A stretch of DNA of 64,000 bases from Ampelocalamus luodianensis (GCA_036346255.1 CM070626.1:13850001-13914000), one strand, 5' to 3'. Shown: positions 23,745 through 33,721, numbered from the stretch's first letter. Notes: a model not told the origin generated them from the sequence alone. Made by a program: numbers and translations.

Positions 23745-24015
23745 TCATCACAGACGGTTGTCCAAAACCGTTTGTATTACATGCAATCACAGACAGTTTT
23801 AGTTAGAGACCGTCTGTGTTACTGGTTGCGCTAAAAACCATCTGTGAAGAGGTAATATCACAGATTGTTCATATTTAAAACCGTCTGTGAAGTATCACAG
23901 ATGGTTCTTAACACGAACTGTCTGTGATAATTGTATATTTCACAGACAGTTCTAAACACGAACCGTTTGTGTAGACTTCACGGTTGGTTTTTAACTATAA
24001 CCATCTGTGATAATA
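23745..24015. repeat. CACTA sub-terminal repeat array
   Basis: At least eight copies of a motif close to TCACAGACGGTT occur in alternating orientation, many as hairpins with AACCGTCTGTGA. In CACTA elements such arrays bind the element's own DNA-binding protein. Confidence 0.75.
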
Positions 24016-24302
24016 TTGCTTCAGCTCCCTGAGTTTCTTCGTTCGCTGTCGCCGCCGATCGATGCGTCTCTTCACTCGCATCAATGCCGCTTTGGTTCCC
24101 CGATGCGTCTCTTTGTCTCACGCGCCAAATTTATTCCTTGTTTTATAAAAATGATATTAATCGATCCGCCTTCGAAGACGATCAATCATCCAGACATCGA
24201 TCACTAGTCTATATATACATATATATATAACCTCTCAATCCCATCGCTCTATATACGATCACGACATTGATCATACGTATATACAACGATCACGTACAGA
24301 GC

Positions 24303-25127
24303 ATGACGGCGAGGACCAAGGCGAGAAGGTTGGTGATTGGAATCACTGATCTCCCTCACGATGTCGTCGTTAACATTGTCAGCCACGTGCCGTGAGCTCT
24401 TCTCACCCCATAGCTGACCTCTGCAGCCTACGGGCCACGTACGTACGTACGTATTTTTACCTAAAAAATTTGTACTACTATTTATTCTAACGTCTTGAAT
24501 TGTGTATGTACGTATATTAATTGGAGTTGCAAGGCCATGTACAAGGCATACAAGGAGGGTGCCGTGGGGAGGCGCGTGGCGTTGGAGCGGGAGGAGGCGA
24601 TGAAGTGGTTGGATAACGAGCGCTACCTCGCCGTTGTCAACCACCTGGCTGGCGCCGGTAACCTGGAGGTCTGCTTCATCGTCAACCTCCCGCTTTTCTT
24701 TACGCACCAGGACATACAGCGTGGCCTCGTGTGCCTTGAGCGGGCGACCGATGACGACCACAAGGCCGTGGCCTTCATGCTCGGCCTCCTCCTCTACACG
24801 GTCGGCGAGGTGCGCGACGTTGGGAAGCACTACATCAGCCAGGTCGAGGGCGAGCCGGCCGACGGCGGGTGCGAGACGGCCAAGAGGACCAACCAGGAGT
24901 GCAGGCGGTTCCAGAGGCTCGCTGTGGGCGCGGTCCAGGATGCGGCGTGGAAGATGGCCGGGCCACTAGGCCGGGTGTGGGCGCTGTCAGAAGATGGCCA
25001 CCGGTGTACGAGCACTGGCTGCGGTGTGATGAAAGGGTGGGACGACTACGTCGTCTTCTGTAGCGACGACTGTAGGATTAGGCATGAGTATGTCAAGTTC
25101 TTTGCACATGTGTTATACTTGCTGTAG
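24303..25127 (+). pseudogene. Captured F-box protein gene, two exons, one frameshift
   Basis: Exon 1 starts at ATG 24303 and encodes an N-terminal F-box (DLPHDVVVNIVSHV). A net frameshift at about 24390 (CCGTGAGC) produces a stop. The next frame reads SSSHPIADLCSLRAT up to a GT donor at 24439. An 88-base intron ends in AG at 24526. Exon 2 continues in phase as CKAMYKAYKEG to a stop at 25127. The C-terminal part has a SEL1-like helical stretch (DIQRGLVCLERA, AFMLGLLLY) and a cysteine cluster (HRCTSTGCG and FCSDDC) like plant F-box/MYND-type proteins. Such proteins are substrate adaptors of SCF ubiquitin ligases. The kept intron shows DNA-level capture. The family identity comes from memory of plant F-box proteins. 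Confidence 0.7.
24439..24526 (+). other. Retained intron of the captured F-box gene
   Basis: GTACGTACGTACG at the donor and TTGGAG at the acceptor give a GT-AG intron. Splicing rejoins LRAT with CKAMY in frame. Confidence 0.65.
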
Positions 25128-25344
25128 AATTAAATACAATCCCATGACGGCATTAATTACTGACCGATGAAATACAAATATATATGTCCCTATCATCTTC
25201 AATTTCACTATTTATTACCCTAGAATTTACTTATTATTACAAAGTATTATACCCGAGACTTGTTAAGTGCACCGAGAACACCAAAAACGCCACGCCTCAT
25301 GCCACCCCATGCTAGTAAAAAAATTATTCTATATTGGAACAATA

Positions 25345-25640
25345 TCACATACGGTTCTACTTTAGAACCGTCTGTGATGTCTAACCCTATTTATATTGAC
25401 TCTAGGGTTTGCCCGCCCCCCACTCAAACAATTAGTTTCGTCGCAGCGCGCTAGGGTTTCGTGCTCCCACATCTTCTTGAGCCCGACACTGCCTCCTCCT
25501 CCAGCCTGGCGCGCCTCCTCCCTCGAGCCCGAGCACAAGCCACTGCCTCCTCCTCTAGCCCGGTGTGCCCCCTCCCCCGTGCACGCCTCCTCCACCCCAA
25601 GCCCGCCTCCTCCTCCTCCTCGAGCCTGAGCCGCCGCCTC
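25345..25640 (+). promoter_or_regulatory. Internal CACTA hairpin and GC-rich leader of a second gene
   Basis: ATCACATACGGTTCTA faces TAGAACCGTCTGTGAT (25346-25379). It is followed by CTAGGGTTTG and a CCTCCTCC-rich leader. The same order is seen at 62290-62720 in the transposase-bearing CACTA, so this is a conserved element part, probably the promoter and first exon of a second element gene. The open frames in the leader are low-complexity and are not called as proteins. Confidence 0.45.
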
Positions 25641-26399
25641 TTGCGATCCCTTCGTGAGTTGTTTGTGTTTTTCAGAATTGATTTACTTTACTAATTGTGT
25701 TGTGCATGCTAGTTGTATTTCAATCTGTCTTGACGTGCATATATAGTATGTCATACTGTCATGCATCAGTATTTCGCCACTCATGCTGCCATGGTAACTT
25801 GTTCAAGTGCTGAGTAGCAGAATGTGAAGACTTAGGAGATAGATATATTTTTCATTGTAAGAATTAAGTCCACATTATTAATTACTTAAATACTCACTAA
25901 TCAAGTTTTTTCTATTCACAGGTTAAAGGATTTTGAATTTCTGGACTTCTGGTATTAATATTAATTTATGAAGTTCTTGCCATCCCTTCGTGAGTTGTTT
26001 CTGTTTTCAAAATTGATTTACATTACTAAGTGTGCTGTGCTAGTTGTATTTCAATCAATCTTGACTAGCACTGGGATAATTGATTTACTTTACTTCTGGT
26101 AATTGCTTGATGAGGATATATAATTCTCATTGTTAGCTTGATGATGAGGATAATTTGTTTTCTATACCTTTGCTTGTTTACTGATAGCAGATTGACTATT
26201 TTATTGAGATTAGTGATCTATCCTGTATTTAAGATTAGTGATTCTATTCAGTTTTTATTTAACTGGTCACTAATATATTGGCTATTATATTTGAGCTCAA
26301 AACTCTGATTTATTGTTATCACATTTAATTGATAAATAATATTGACAAGTATCGAGAAGGTCAAGAACCCGACACCCCTCCTCCCCGAGCCCTGATAAT

Positions 26400-27240
26400 A
26401 AAAATATCGGAACACACACGTAAAGATCAATATGACTTGATGTAAGCAATGGAAAACCTCACAATAAGTGCTAAGAGAGACGCTAACCAACTACTCAAAC
26501 TTCTTTGTAGGGGCACAAGATTGTTCACGCGATGTAGAGCACAAAAAGGGAACACGTGCAACGTAAACAACCCTCTAGTTTAAGCAGGAACAACAGCTAG
26601 TCTCGAAAGATGAAAAAACAAAGTTTTATATGGCTTATATATGCTCGTTTGAAAGGTTTCAACGAGATTTAAAATTTTTCAGTTGAGGCTAACCCCAAAT
26701 TCCGATGGGAAGACCAAAAGAATCAGCAAAAGTAGAAACTGAAAACTTGTAACATGAATTCAGGGCCGAAGATGGCCGATTTTGGGGGGTCTTAGAAGGC
26801 GAGTGGTGCAAGTAGGTCATTATTTTTGGATGCACGTCGTCATTATCTTTCAAATTAGTCTGAGAACATCAAATTCCGACACCGTATGCAAAAGTTATGC
26901 CCATTTTACTGAAGGTGTCTCGGAAATGGACTCGAATTCATTTCGACCTCAAATTGAAACTGCTATATCTTTTGATCCCGTGGGCCAAACTTGCTCAATT
27001 TTTTGTGATGGCTTGTGGATGTATGAAGAAGGGCTCCACCAATTTTTATTTTTGCGAAGGTTTGATGCTCTTTTCAATTTTCGGAAAGGTGGACACTCTC
27101 CTTCTTTGTTTTCTTCTCTCTATTTTTTCTTCTCTTTTTTTCTCTTGCACAGCTACAAACAACTCTGCTCTTCTTTTTTTTTTCTTCTGTTTTTCTACTC
27201 CCCTTTTTTCTCTCTTGAAGATCAAAACCAATTTAGGGCT
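26400..27240 (-). other. Leader (5' untranslated) region of copy 1
   Basis: The sequence matches the leader of the second copy at 36220-37130, including TTTTATATGGCTTATATA, CAAAAGTTATGCCC and a long T/C-rich tract (27090-27210 here, 36900-36985 there). It is non-coding between the primer-binding site and gag. ORFs on the plus strand here are shadows. Confidence 0.6.
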
Positions 27241-27269
27241 TCCTTTTCCTTCGGTGTTGCGACAGGAGA

Positions 27270-27840
27270 AGTAGTGGTGGTAGGGCAATCGGCTGCCGTG
27301 GCAGCAAGAGGCAGTAGTGGCAGAGGCATTCGGCTGCTACGACAGAGAGTGGTAGCAGCAAAAGGAGGCACTTTTGGCCGTGGCAGGGGATGGTGTGGCA
27401 CGACAGGGATTGGTGTGGCACGACAGGGGATGGTGGTGTGGTGCTGTAGGGAACACAGGACGTTGTGACAGTGGATGACGGTGGCGGTAGGGCTCTATTG
27501 TTGCCACGGCAGGGAGACATAGTGATGGCAGGGAGAAGTGTTTGCCGTGGCAGTGAGATCAAGCGACGGCAGGAGGCGGTGATTGCCATTGCCGTGCTTT
27601 AGGCAGCGGCGGCAGTGGCCCTGGTGGACGTGGTAGGGAGTGGCAGGGGTGCGGCAGTGAAGGGTTGCCGCGGCAGCGCTGTGGTGGCAGCTGCAGATGA
27701 CGGTGGTTGCCACGACAGCGATCGGTGGAAGCGTTAGGTTGCTGCGGCAGGGGGTTGCAGTAGCTGCAGCTATTGGCAGGGCTGTGGTGGATGCCGCGGC
27801 AGGGAAGTGTAGAAGGGGTGGCAGGGAGTGGCAGCAGATG
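27270..27840. repeat. GCCGCGGCAGGG-rich minisatellite in the leader
   Basis: Many imperfect copies of GCNGCGGCAGGG and GGTTGCCGCGGCAG occur. The equivalent position in the second copy (37190-37520) has the same type of array with a different copy number, so the array belongs to the element family's leader. Confidence 0.6.
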
Positions 27841-28533
27841 GTGATGAACTGTTGTTGTCCCGATCTTTCGATGAGAAGGATAAATTTCGATTGGATGATG
27901 ATCAACTCTCACGATCCAGGCTACGAACGCAGCACGTACGAACCAAGCAATCGCTGAACTAATCACCAAGTCGTTGTCAACCGTGCCAAAGACCCGATTG
28001 ACCTGATCACGAGGATCAATTCCTGCAAGCAATCGAAGAACAAGTAAGAACAAAGTAACAAGCAATCTGAATTGCAAATATATAATTGAGTTCAAAAGGT
28101 GGGATTCCGCAAAGGTTCTTTACGGTTGATCTAGTCGACACAAGCGAAGAACAAGAGTTTTCACAATAAAAAACTAGGCAAACGAAATCCGCCAAACCCT
28201 AATGGCGGCAGCCACTATGTATAGGAGGCAGAGGTGAAAGAAGGGGGCGGTGGTACTGTTCATGCATGAATAGTAACCACATAAACAGTACATGCTGCCT
28301 AGGGTTACAACTTACAAGCCCCATGGGCCCAGGTTCGACTCAAAAATAGCCTCTGACTCTTTTGGCGATTACGGTGCGCTCAAAAGGAATTTGGAGGTAA
28401 GGCTAGATCCGTTGGAAAGAGGACGAAATAAGCTTTCAATCAAGTACTCGTGAGCCTCAAACGGAGTCCGTATGTGAAAGTTATGCACGTTTGAAGTCGG
28501 TGTTGTCTCCGGTGGCCGAATTGGATTGCACAA
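27841..28533 (-). repeat. Extra LTR fragment inside copy 1
   Basis: The lower end TGATGAACTG...CGATCTTTCGATGAGAAGG matches the 3' ends of the family LTRs at 21616 and 29092. The upper end stops at CCAATTCGGCC, so the first part of U3 is missing. It follows directly after the integrase-tail coding fragment at 28534-28735. Confidence 0.7.
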
Positions 28534-28735
28534 GCTTCTCTTCATGATCAGCTCCTAAGTTCCTGATTAAAAGAAGATCACATGCATTAGGTAGTAGTAT
28601 ATCCTTATTAGAAACAAAATGCACTCCTAGAAACGAAGTTACCTGATGGTTCAATTGACGTGCACGAGCTCTTGTGATTGGACCTTGCAAGTGCATAGGT
28701 TCAGATCTATTGTGAGGAGTGTTAGTTGTATGCAT
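28481..28735 (-). pseudogene. C-terminal tail of a gag-pol polyprotein
   Basis: This 84-codon minus-strand frame contains GPITRARARQLNHQVTSFL, a hallmark of the very C-terminus of chromovirus-type Ty3/gypsy polyproteins after integrase. It runs into LTR sequence. It shows that a pol-encoding relative of this gag-only family exists or existed and contributed this 3' end. The rest of pol is absent. Confidence 0.7.
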
Positions 28736-29077
28736 GGAAGTGATGTCCTCATCAGATGGGGTTGTCGCTGCTGCGATCTGTGGAGGCGGCGGCAGGGGAT
28801 GGGGTTGGCGCGGCAGAAGTCTGACACAAAGATGAAGCTACGCAAAGGAATACGAAGATCAAGATGCAAACTAGACAATCACTAGACTAGAAAATCAGTA
28901 ACTAGACACGACGATGCAATAAAAAATTCAACAAGCAAAAACTGAAAAGAAAAATGGCAATGGCTCAAAGAAATCGGTATGGATGATAGATGCAAATTTT
29001 TTTGGCAATTTTTGGACTCTAGGTATGAAAAACGAATCAACTACTAAAAAATTGGAATATCTTACCGAACAACTGTA

Positions 29078-29089
29078 GCTCTAATACCA
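29078..29089 (-). promoter_or_regulatory. Primer-binding site, initiator-Met tRNA type
   Basis: TGGTATTAGAGC lies two bases after the 5' LTR end and differs by one base from the usual TGGTATCAGAGC. Confidence 0.75.
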
Positions 29090-29091
29090 CT

Positions 29092-29658
29092 TGATGAACC
29101 ACGAAGGTCATGTTCTGGCTCGATCTTTCGATGAGAAGGTAAATTCGGTAGTAGTTGCTCAACTCTCATGATCCTGGCTACGAACTCGCAAGGCTCGAAA
29201 CCACGCAATCGCTGAACTGCTCGACAAGTCATTATCAACCATGCATAAATACCCAGATGACTTGATCACGAAGACCAATTCTTGCTTACACCAAAAAAAC
29301 ATGCAAGAATAAGATAAATAAGCAATCTGAAATTGCAAATAGGAATGAAATACTTGATAAATTGGGATTCTAAAGTGGTATTATAGTTGGTCTAATCGAC
29401 ACAAGCCAATACATCATGTGAACAATATGGCTGTGAATAGTATGGCCCAAGGGGGGCGGCCAGGGAGGTGGTCGGCCCAAATAAACTAAAGTGATACAAG
29501 GCCCTCAGCCCAAAGTGAGGTGGCGCAGCACCAGATATAAGTGAAGTAAATTCGTCGGCCCGTTGGAGTAGAGTTTGATGCAACCAAAATGGTGGATGTA
29601 GAGTAGCCTGATTGGAGGTGGAGTAGTGGTCGTATCCAAAGGGTTGATGTCCTCATCA
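29092..29658 (-). repeat. 5' LTR of gag-only element, copy 1
   Basis: The 567-bp LTR starts TGATGAGGACATC on the minus strand at 29658 and ends TTCATCA at 29092. It is homologous to 21616-22314 except for an internal deletion. Confidence 0.8.
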
Positions 29659-29663
29659 CCTAC

Positions 29664-31030
29664 TGTTTTGTGTTTAAGTGGAAATGAATGCTCATCCAAA
29701 TGAGACAAAACTTGAGCAGCTATTACAAGATGGCATCAACCAATATGTTTGTTGTTATTTGTAAGCTTATCTTTCCCTTCATTTTACTAAGCTTTGTCAA
29801 TACTGGACAAGGAATTCAAACATGAACTTGCATAATGTAATTTGTGTTCGGAGTTTATACTAGACAAGGATTTCAAATAGGAATTTGTATAATGTTGCAA
29901 TTCTTTGTGCCATTCATCAGTCACAAACACTAGCTTTAGCACAAAAAATGGCCCGAACTTTAGAAAATTTGATGTGTATCAGATATCATATACTGATTCA
30001 ACAGTACTAATTGAATACAATTCTGCAATAACTGAAGATAAGAACATAGGTTGCAAATAGATGAATAGAAATTAATTTACAAATAATATCATATACTGAT
30101 TCACTACTTAAGGTTCGTTAAATTTTGGTGGCAATAGCATCATAGTTATGGAGTTTATTCTTATGTAGGCTCATCCACCTGGTGCCGTTAATGTACAAAT
30201 ATATAGATTAATAAAGGAATGGGCAGCATGGGATATTACAAGGCGTGTAGAATTTGCGTTCTTCGGCATATTTGCATGAACAGAAGAGAATCCTGAGTTC
30301 TAAAAGGAATGGACAACATGGGTTTAACAAACTTTGTTATTATAGCTTTTTGTAATGTTTTAAGGGTGTCTACGCAATTTCTTTTCTTTTAAAGGTCCTT
30401 TTTGTAGCAGTTGGGTTTGTAGAACCAAACTTTTGAAATAAATCTAGTGCCTCTAGGACCTTCTGGGTCATATTACGTTTTTTTAATGTGGATTCCAGGT
30501 GCATGGCAACTGAAACATTTCTTTTTGTTATTTGATTTTGTTATTATGTGTGAAGAAAATACTGTTGAATATGAGGATCTGGGATTCTGTTGCAACGCAC
30601 GAGCACCCTACTTCTTGACGGGATAATCAAGATATGCAAAATATGCCATTTCTCAGTATGCATCGGATGCGTCAACGTCTCAAACAAGTGCTACATCCAT
30701 GGATAGTTTCTGTGATAACCTTACAAATTTAATTGCTTAATTAGGATGATGGACACACTACTTGTGATATTTTGTGGTCTTTTGTTATGACTCAATGGTT
30801 GTGCGTCAATTGGTTATTTACCAATAGTTATAATCCATCATGAAGTGTAAATGCAATGTTACCCAGCATTGTGTACAAATACAACATATATACATTCATA
30901 TGGTCTTAATAAATTTAGGGGAAAAATTTCTATAATTTATGTACAAATACATAGGAGTAAGACACAAATACAATTGAAGCATTACAACCAGGGGTAACAT
31001 GGTATATTTACCTCTAATCCTCTCTCGTAT
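29664..31030. other. Interior of the GGCC-ended TIR element; non-coding
   Basis: AT-rich sequence continues directly from 21610 once the nested element is removed. No frame of interest and no recognised domain were found. Confidence 0.35.
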
Positions 31031-31649
31031 AGTTTTTGGAGTCAACCTACCGGCCAAACACTTTCTTGAGATAGCTCCATATTCTCGGAGAAGTTGATTA
31101 TCAGAGAATCAGAAGCAGAATTAGAAAAATAAGAATCTGGAGCTCTACCAAACGGGGCCGTAATCTTACAATGGTTTCACTTTACACCACCCTTAACAAT
31201 TCTTTTCACTTTGCACCACGTTTTCTTACCATGTGTTGCACACGCACCATGGTAAGGATTCGCCTGCCTTCTTCAATGCTCGCTGACAGTGAACGGTGGC
31301 ATGATAGGCATTGGCGAGGCATGGGATGGAGAGAGAGGAGGTAGATGGAACTAGGAAATGGGTTTTACCAGGAGCATCGCCAATGGTAGCCATAGCAATA
31401 GCGGCGACGGCAAAACGGCTCACTTTCTCTATTTTTTTTTGGGTTGTTGTCACCTCGTTGGCCATGCATCGCTGCCGGAAAGCTCCCACACGCCTCCCAT
31501 GTTCCCCTCTCGCTGACATGATATTCCCTAGTGAAGAGTGCAACATATGGTAAGAAGAGGTGGTGCAAAATAAAAAGATTTACTAATAGTGGTGCAAAGT
31601 AAAATTATAGTAAGATTACATGGTCCAAAGTGTAATTTACTTTATATAT

Positions 31650-32059
31650 TGACGAGGATCTAATAATCCTCATTTTACTATTTATCTGTAATTAATATTA
31701 TGGGTAAATATGACGCCATACGACTATTAAGTATACCCCTTATAGTCTTAAGGGAGAACCCAACCAGGTGGTCGTAAATTCTTCTACGACCACCTCTATA
31801 GTCGTAAGTCCTTCTACGACTACCACGTGATTGTAAGTTCTTCTACGATCGCCTCTGGTCATAAGTGTTTCTACGACTAGTACCTAGTTGTAAGGTTTTC
31901 TACGACTACCCCCTGGTCGTAAGTCATTCTACGACCAGCTCAGTCACGACTACCTCGTGGTTAGTTGGGTCCACTTGCCTGTAGGATCAATTAATTACGG
32001 GATCTGAGCAGCCAATATACACTATTCTTCTCTCGAGTAACTGCATGTAACACACTATT
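31650..32059 (+). repeat. 5' LTR fragment of the Tat-type element
   Basis: The fragment parallels 54688-55097 almost throughout, including six hairpin units (about 31768-31950). It stops at CACTATT, where a foreign LTR (TGATGAGGACATC) begins. Confidence 0.85.
31768..31950. repeat. Hairpin minisatellite GTCGTAAG-N5-CTACGAC
   Basis: Six units of about 29-33 bp each contain a short stem such as GTCGTAAGTCCTTCTACGAC. Matching arrays lie at 54805-54980, and looser copies at 45385-45440, 46880-46995 and 54470-54650. Confidence 0.8.
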
Positions 32060-32963
32060 TGATGAGGACATCAACCCTCTGGATACGACCGCTACTCCAC
32101 ATACCAAGTAAGAGTTCAAGCTGGACACATTCTGATATCCAATTCAGCCTTCGGAGACAGCATCTACTTCAAACGTGCGTAAATTTCACATATAGAGTCT
32201 GATTGAGATCCACGAGTCCTTCATGAAAGGGGCAATTTGCTCAATAACATCCCACAAAAATCAGAAGTTGAAAAATAACATCGATGTGTGGATGACATGT
32301 GGGTCCATGGCCCACATGTCATCCACACATTGGATGTTATTTTTCAATTTCTACCTCAATGTGGTGTTACTGAACAAATTAATCCTTGATGAAAAGCTTA
32401 TTTCGTCCTCTTTCCAATAGATCCGGCCTCACCTCCAAATTCCTTCTGTACTGACCGCAATCATCAAAAGAAGATGTCATATCACCTGTTTGGGCCAACT
32501 TGGGCTTTGTAATCGTACTCAACTTGGCCCATATGCTGGCGACCCACCCGGGGGAATTTACTGTTCACGTGAACAATACCCACGAATTAGTCCCACCCCC
32601 TTAGTTCTTTTAGATGTGTGGCTCCTCATCCCCTATTTAAGGAGGCCGCACCCCCTCTAGTTTCTTTGGATTTTGTTTATGTTTAGTTTGACTTCGTTGC
32701 AACTTGTATCTTTTGCGTGTGTCGACTATACCACCCAATTAAGATCCTTATTCAGAATCCCAACTCAATTCAAATATTTCAATTCCTATTTGCAATTTTA
32801 GATTGCTTTATCTTGTTCTTGAGTGCTTCTTTGGTGTATGCAGGAATCGACCTTCATGGTCAGGTCATCCGGGTATTCGTGCACGGTTGATAACAACTTG
32901 TCGAGCAGTTCAGCGATTGTGTGGTTTTGAACCTTGCGTGTTCGTAGCCAGGATCATGAGAGT
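32060..32963 (+). repeat. Plus-oriented LTR of the gag-only family, MITE-interrupted
   Basis: It begins TGATGAGGACATCAACCC and matches the reverse complement of the LTRs at 22314-21616 and 29658-29092. A TATA-like CTATTTAAGGAGG is at 32633. It lacks the last 40 bases or so, because it runs into an opposite-facing LTR at about 32964. Confidence 0.7.
32229..32385. mobile_element. Foldback MITE, Mutator-like, 9-bp target duplication
   Basis: This 157-bp element is almost one hairpin. Inverted ends GGGGCAATTTGCTCAATAAC and GTTACTGAACAAATTAATCC surround the perfect inner stem GTGTGGATGACATGTGGG with loop TCCATGG. The flanks TTCATGAAA (32220-32228) and TTGATGAAA (32386-32394) form a 9-bp duplication with one mismatch. 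It interrupts the LTR between GAGTCC and CTTATTTCG, which are adjacent in the related LTR at about 28415. Confidence 0.8.
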
Positions 32964-33692
32964 TGATGATGAGAGTGTGGCCCGATCTTCCGATAGGTAC
33001 TAATACGTCGATTGTGGAGAACACGACGTTGATGATCCAAAGGCTCCGACCCGAACAGATTGATCCCCTTGCAATCACTAAACCACTGCTCCGTTGGTTA
33101 TCAACCGTGCCGAACGCAGTTGACCTCGCCAAGAAGGCTAGCTGCTGCAAGCAAATCGAGAACACAAGCAAGAGAGTAGAAGACGCAATCTATATTGCGA
33201 ATAATAATTGAAGCACACAAGTTGGGGTTCCTCAAACCGATGAACGACGAAAACTGCAAAGTAAAATATTCTCTAAGAAAAACCCGAGCAAAACTAAAGG
33301 GTGACAGCTCCTATATGAGGAGGCGGTCGGGAGGTGGGAATCCTAGGCCAAGGTACTGTTCATGGTACTGTTCACATGTGAATAGTGCCCACATGAACAG
33401 TATGGGCCTAGGGGAAGGCCGTCAGCAGATGGGCCAAGTTGTCCAACAGATGGGCCAAGTTGTCGGCCAATATATTACATAGCTTTTGGGCCAATAATTG
33501 ATGACGCAGCACCATGGCATGTAGACGTAGCACCATGACATGTGGACGACGCTCAGCTCGTATGAGTAGACGTGGCTCGGTCCAACTGGGAAATATGGAA
33601 GCGTAGTAGCCGAAAGTCCTGTCGTAGAAGTAGAGGATGCAGGGCAGCGGGTCGAAGTAGTAGTTGCATCCTTAGGGTTGATGTCCTCATCA
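32964..33692 (-). repeat. 3' LTR of gag-PR-only element, copy 2
   Basis: The LTR begins TGATGAGGACATCAACCC on the minus strand at 33692. It is diverged from the copy 1 LTRs but collinear with them, including CCGATCTTCCGAT near the lower end. Confidence 0.7.
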
Positions 33693-33705
33693 TCCTCCCT
33701 TTCTT
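33693..33705 (-). promoter_or_regulatory. Polypurine tract
   Basis: AAGAAAGGGAGGA on the minus strand immediately precedes the 3' LTR. Confidence 0.7.
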
Positions 33706-33721
33706 GAATTTGAGTCGTCCT

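Larger units (their letters stand above)
23714..26390 (+). mobile_element. Pack-CACTA element carrying an F-box gene copy
   Basis: The left end is CACTATTACAAAAAG, preceded by ATG as a possible 3-bp target. It is followed by several inverted copies of ATCACAGACGGTT at 23750-24015, a typical CACTA sub-terminal array. The same 44-base start, with changes, begins the CACTA at 59498. Inside are two exons of an F-box gene (24303-25127). At 25345-25420 another ATCACA.ACGGTT hairpin is followed by TAGGGTTTG and a GC-rich leader, matching 62290-62400 of the other CACTA. The right terminus was not found; the gypsy leader resumes by about 26400, so that end may be deleted. Confidence 0.65.
21616..29658 (-). 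mobile_element. Gag-only Ty3/gypsy-type LTR retrotransposon, copy 1
   Basis: An 8,043-bp minus-strand insertion is flanked by CCTAC at 21611-21615 and 29659-29663. Its 5' LTR is 29092-29658 and its 3' LTR 21616-22314. Both start TGATGAG(G/T)ACATC and end in ATCA. A primer-binding site TGGTATTAGAGC (29078-29089) fits initiator-Met tRNA with one mismatch, and a purine tract AAAAGGAGGA precedes the 3' LTR. The interior has a long leader, a shortened gag and a spacer. It has no reverse transcriptase or integrase. A CACTA element (from 23714) and an extra LTR fragment (27841-28533) lie inside. Confidence 0.85.
17710..31159. mobile_element. TIR element (GGCCCTGTTTGGTA ends) with nested retroelements
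   Basis: The left end reads GGCCCTGTTTGGTACAGCTC and the right end is the inverted GAGCTCTACCAAACGGGGCC. The first 250 bases or so of both ends share further blocks (TTCTGCTTCTC, GAGCTATCT). The interval interrupts a MITE arm, which shows that it is a single insertion. Removing the nested LTR elements leaves about 3 kb: 17710-17993, 20428-21610 and 29659-31159. No target duplication is visible, so the superfamily is uncertain (hAT- or Mutator-like). I recognise no transposase; the interior may be captured or non-coding DNA. Confidence 0.55.
17672..31645. mobile_element. Small MITE split by a 13.45-kb insertion
   Basis: The right arm, 31541-31645, carries GTGGTGCAAAGTAAAA, TAGTAAGATTACATGG and AAAGTGTAATTTAC. 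Its reverse complement aligns block for block with the join of 17672-17709 (GTAAATTTCACTTTGGAC) and 31160-31260 (TAATCTTACAATGG, CACTTTGCACCAC, TTCTTACCATG). One inverted-repeat element of about 0.5 kb was therefore interrupted exactly where the GGCC-ended interval begins and ends. The internal part (31260-31540) has no gene. Confidence 0.7.

Noticed and set aside
26782..27468. 228-codon plus-strand gene
   Set aside because: It lies in the non-coding leader of the minus-strand gag-only element and is repeated, with changes, at 36583-37060, where the frame is not kept.
31768..31950. CRISPR-like array
   Set aside because: Short regularly spaced repeats are present, but they are adjacent hairpin units without unique spacers, lie in a plant LTR and have no cas genes.
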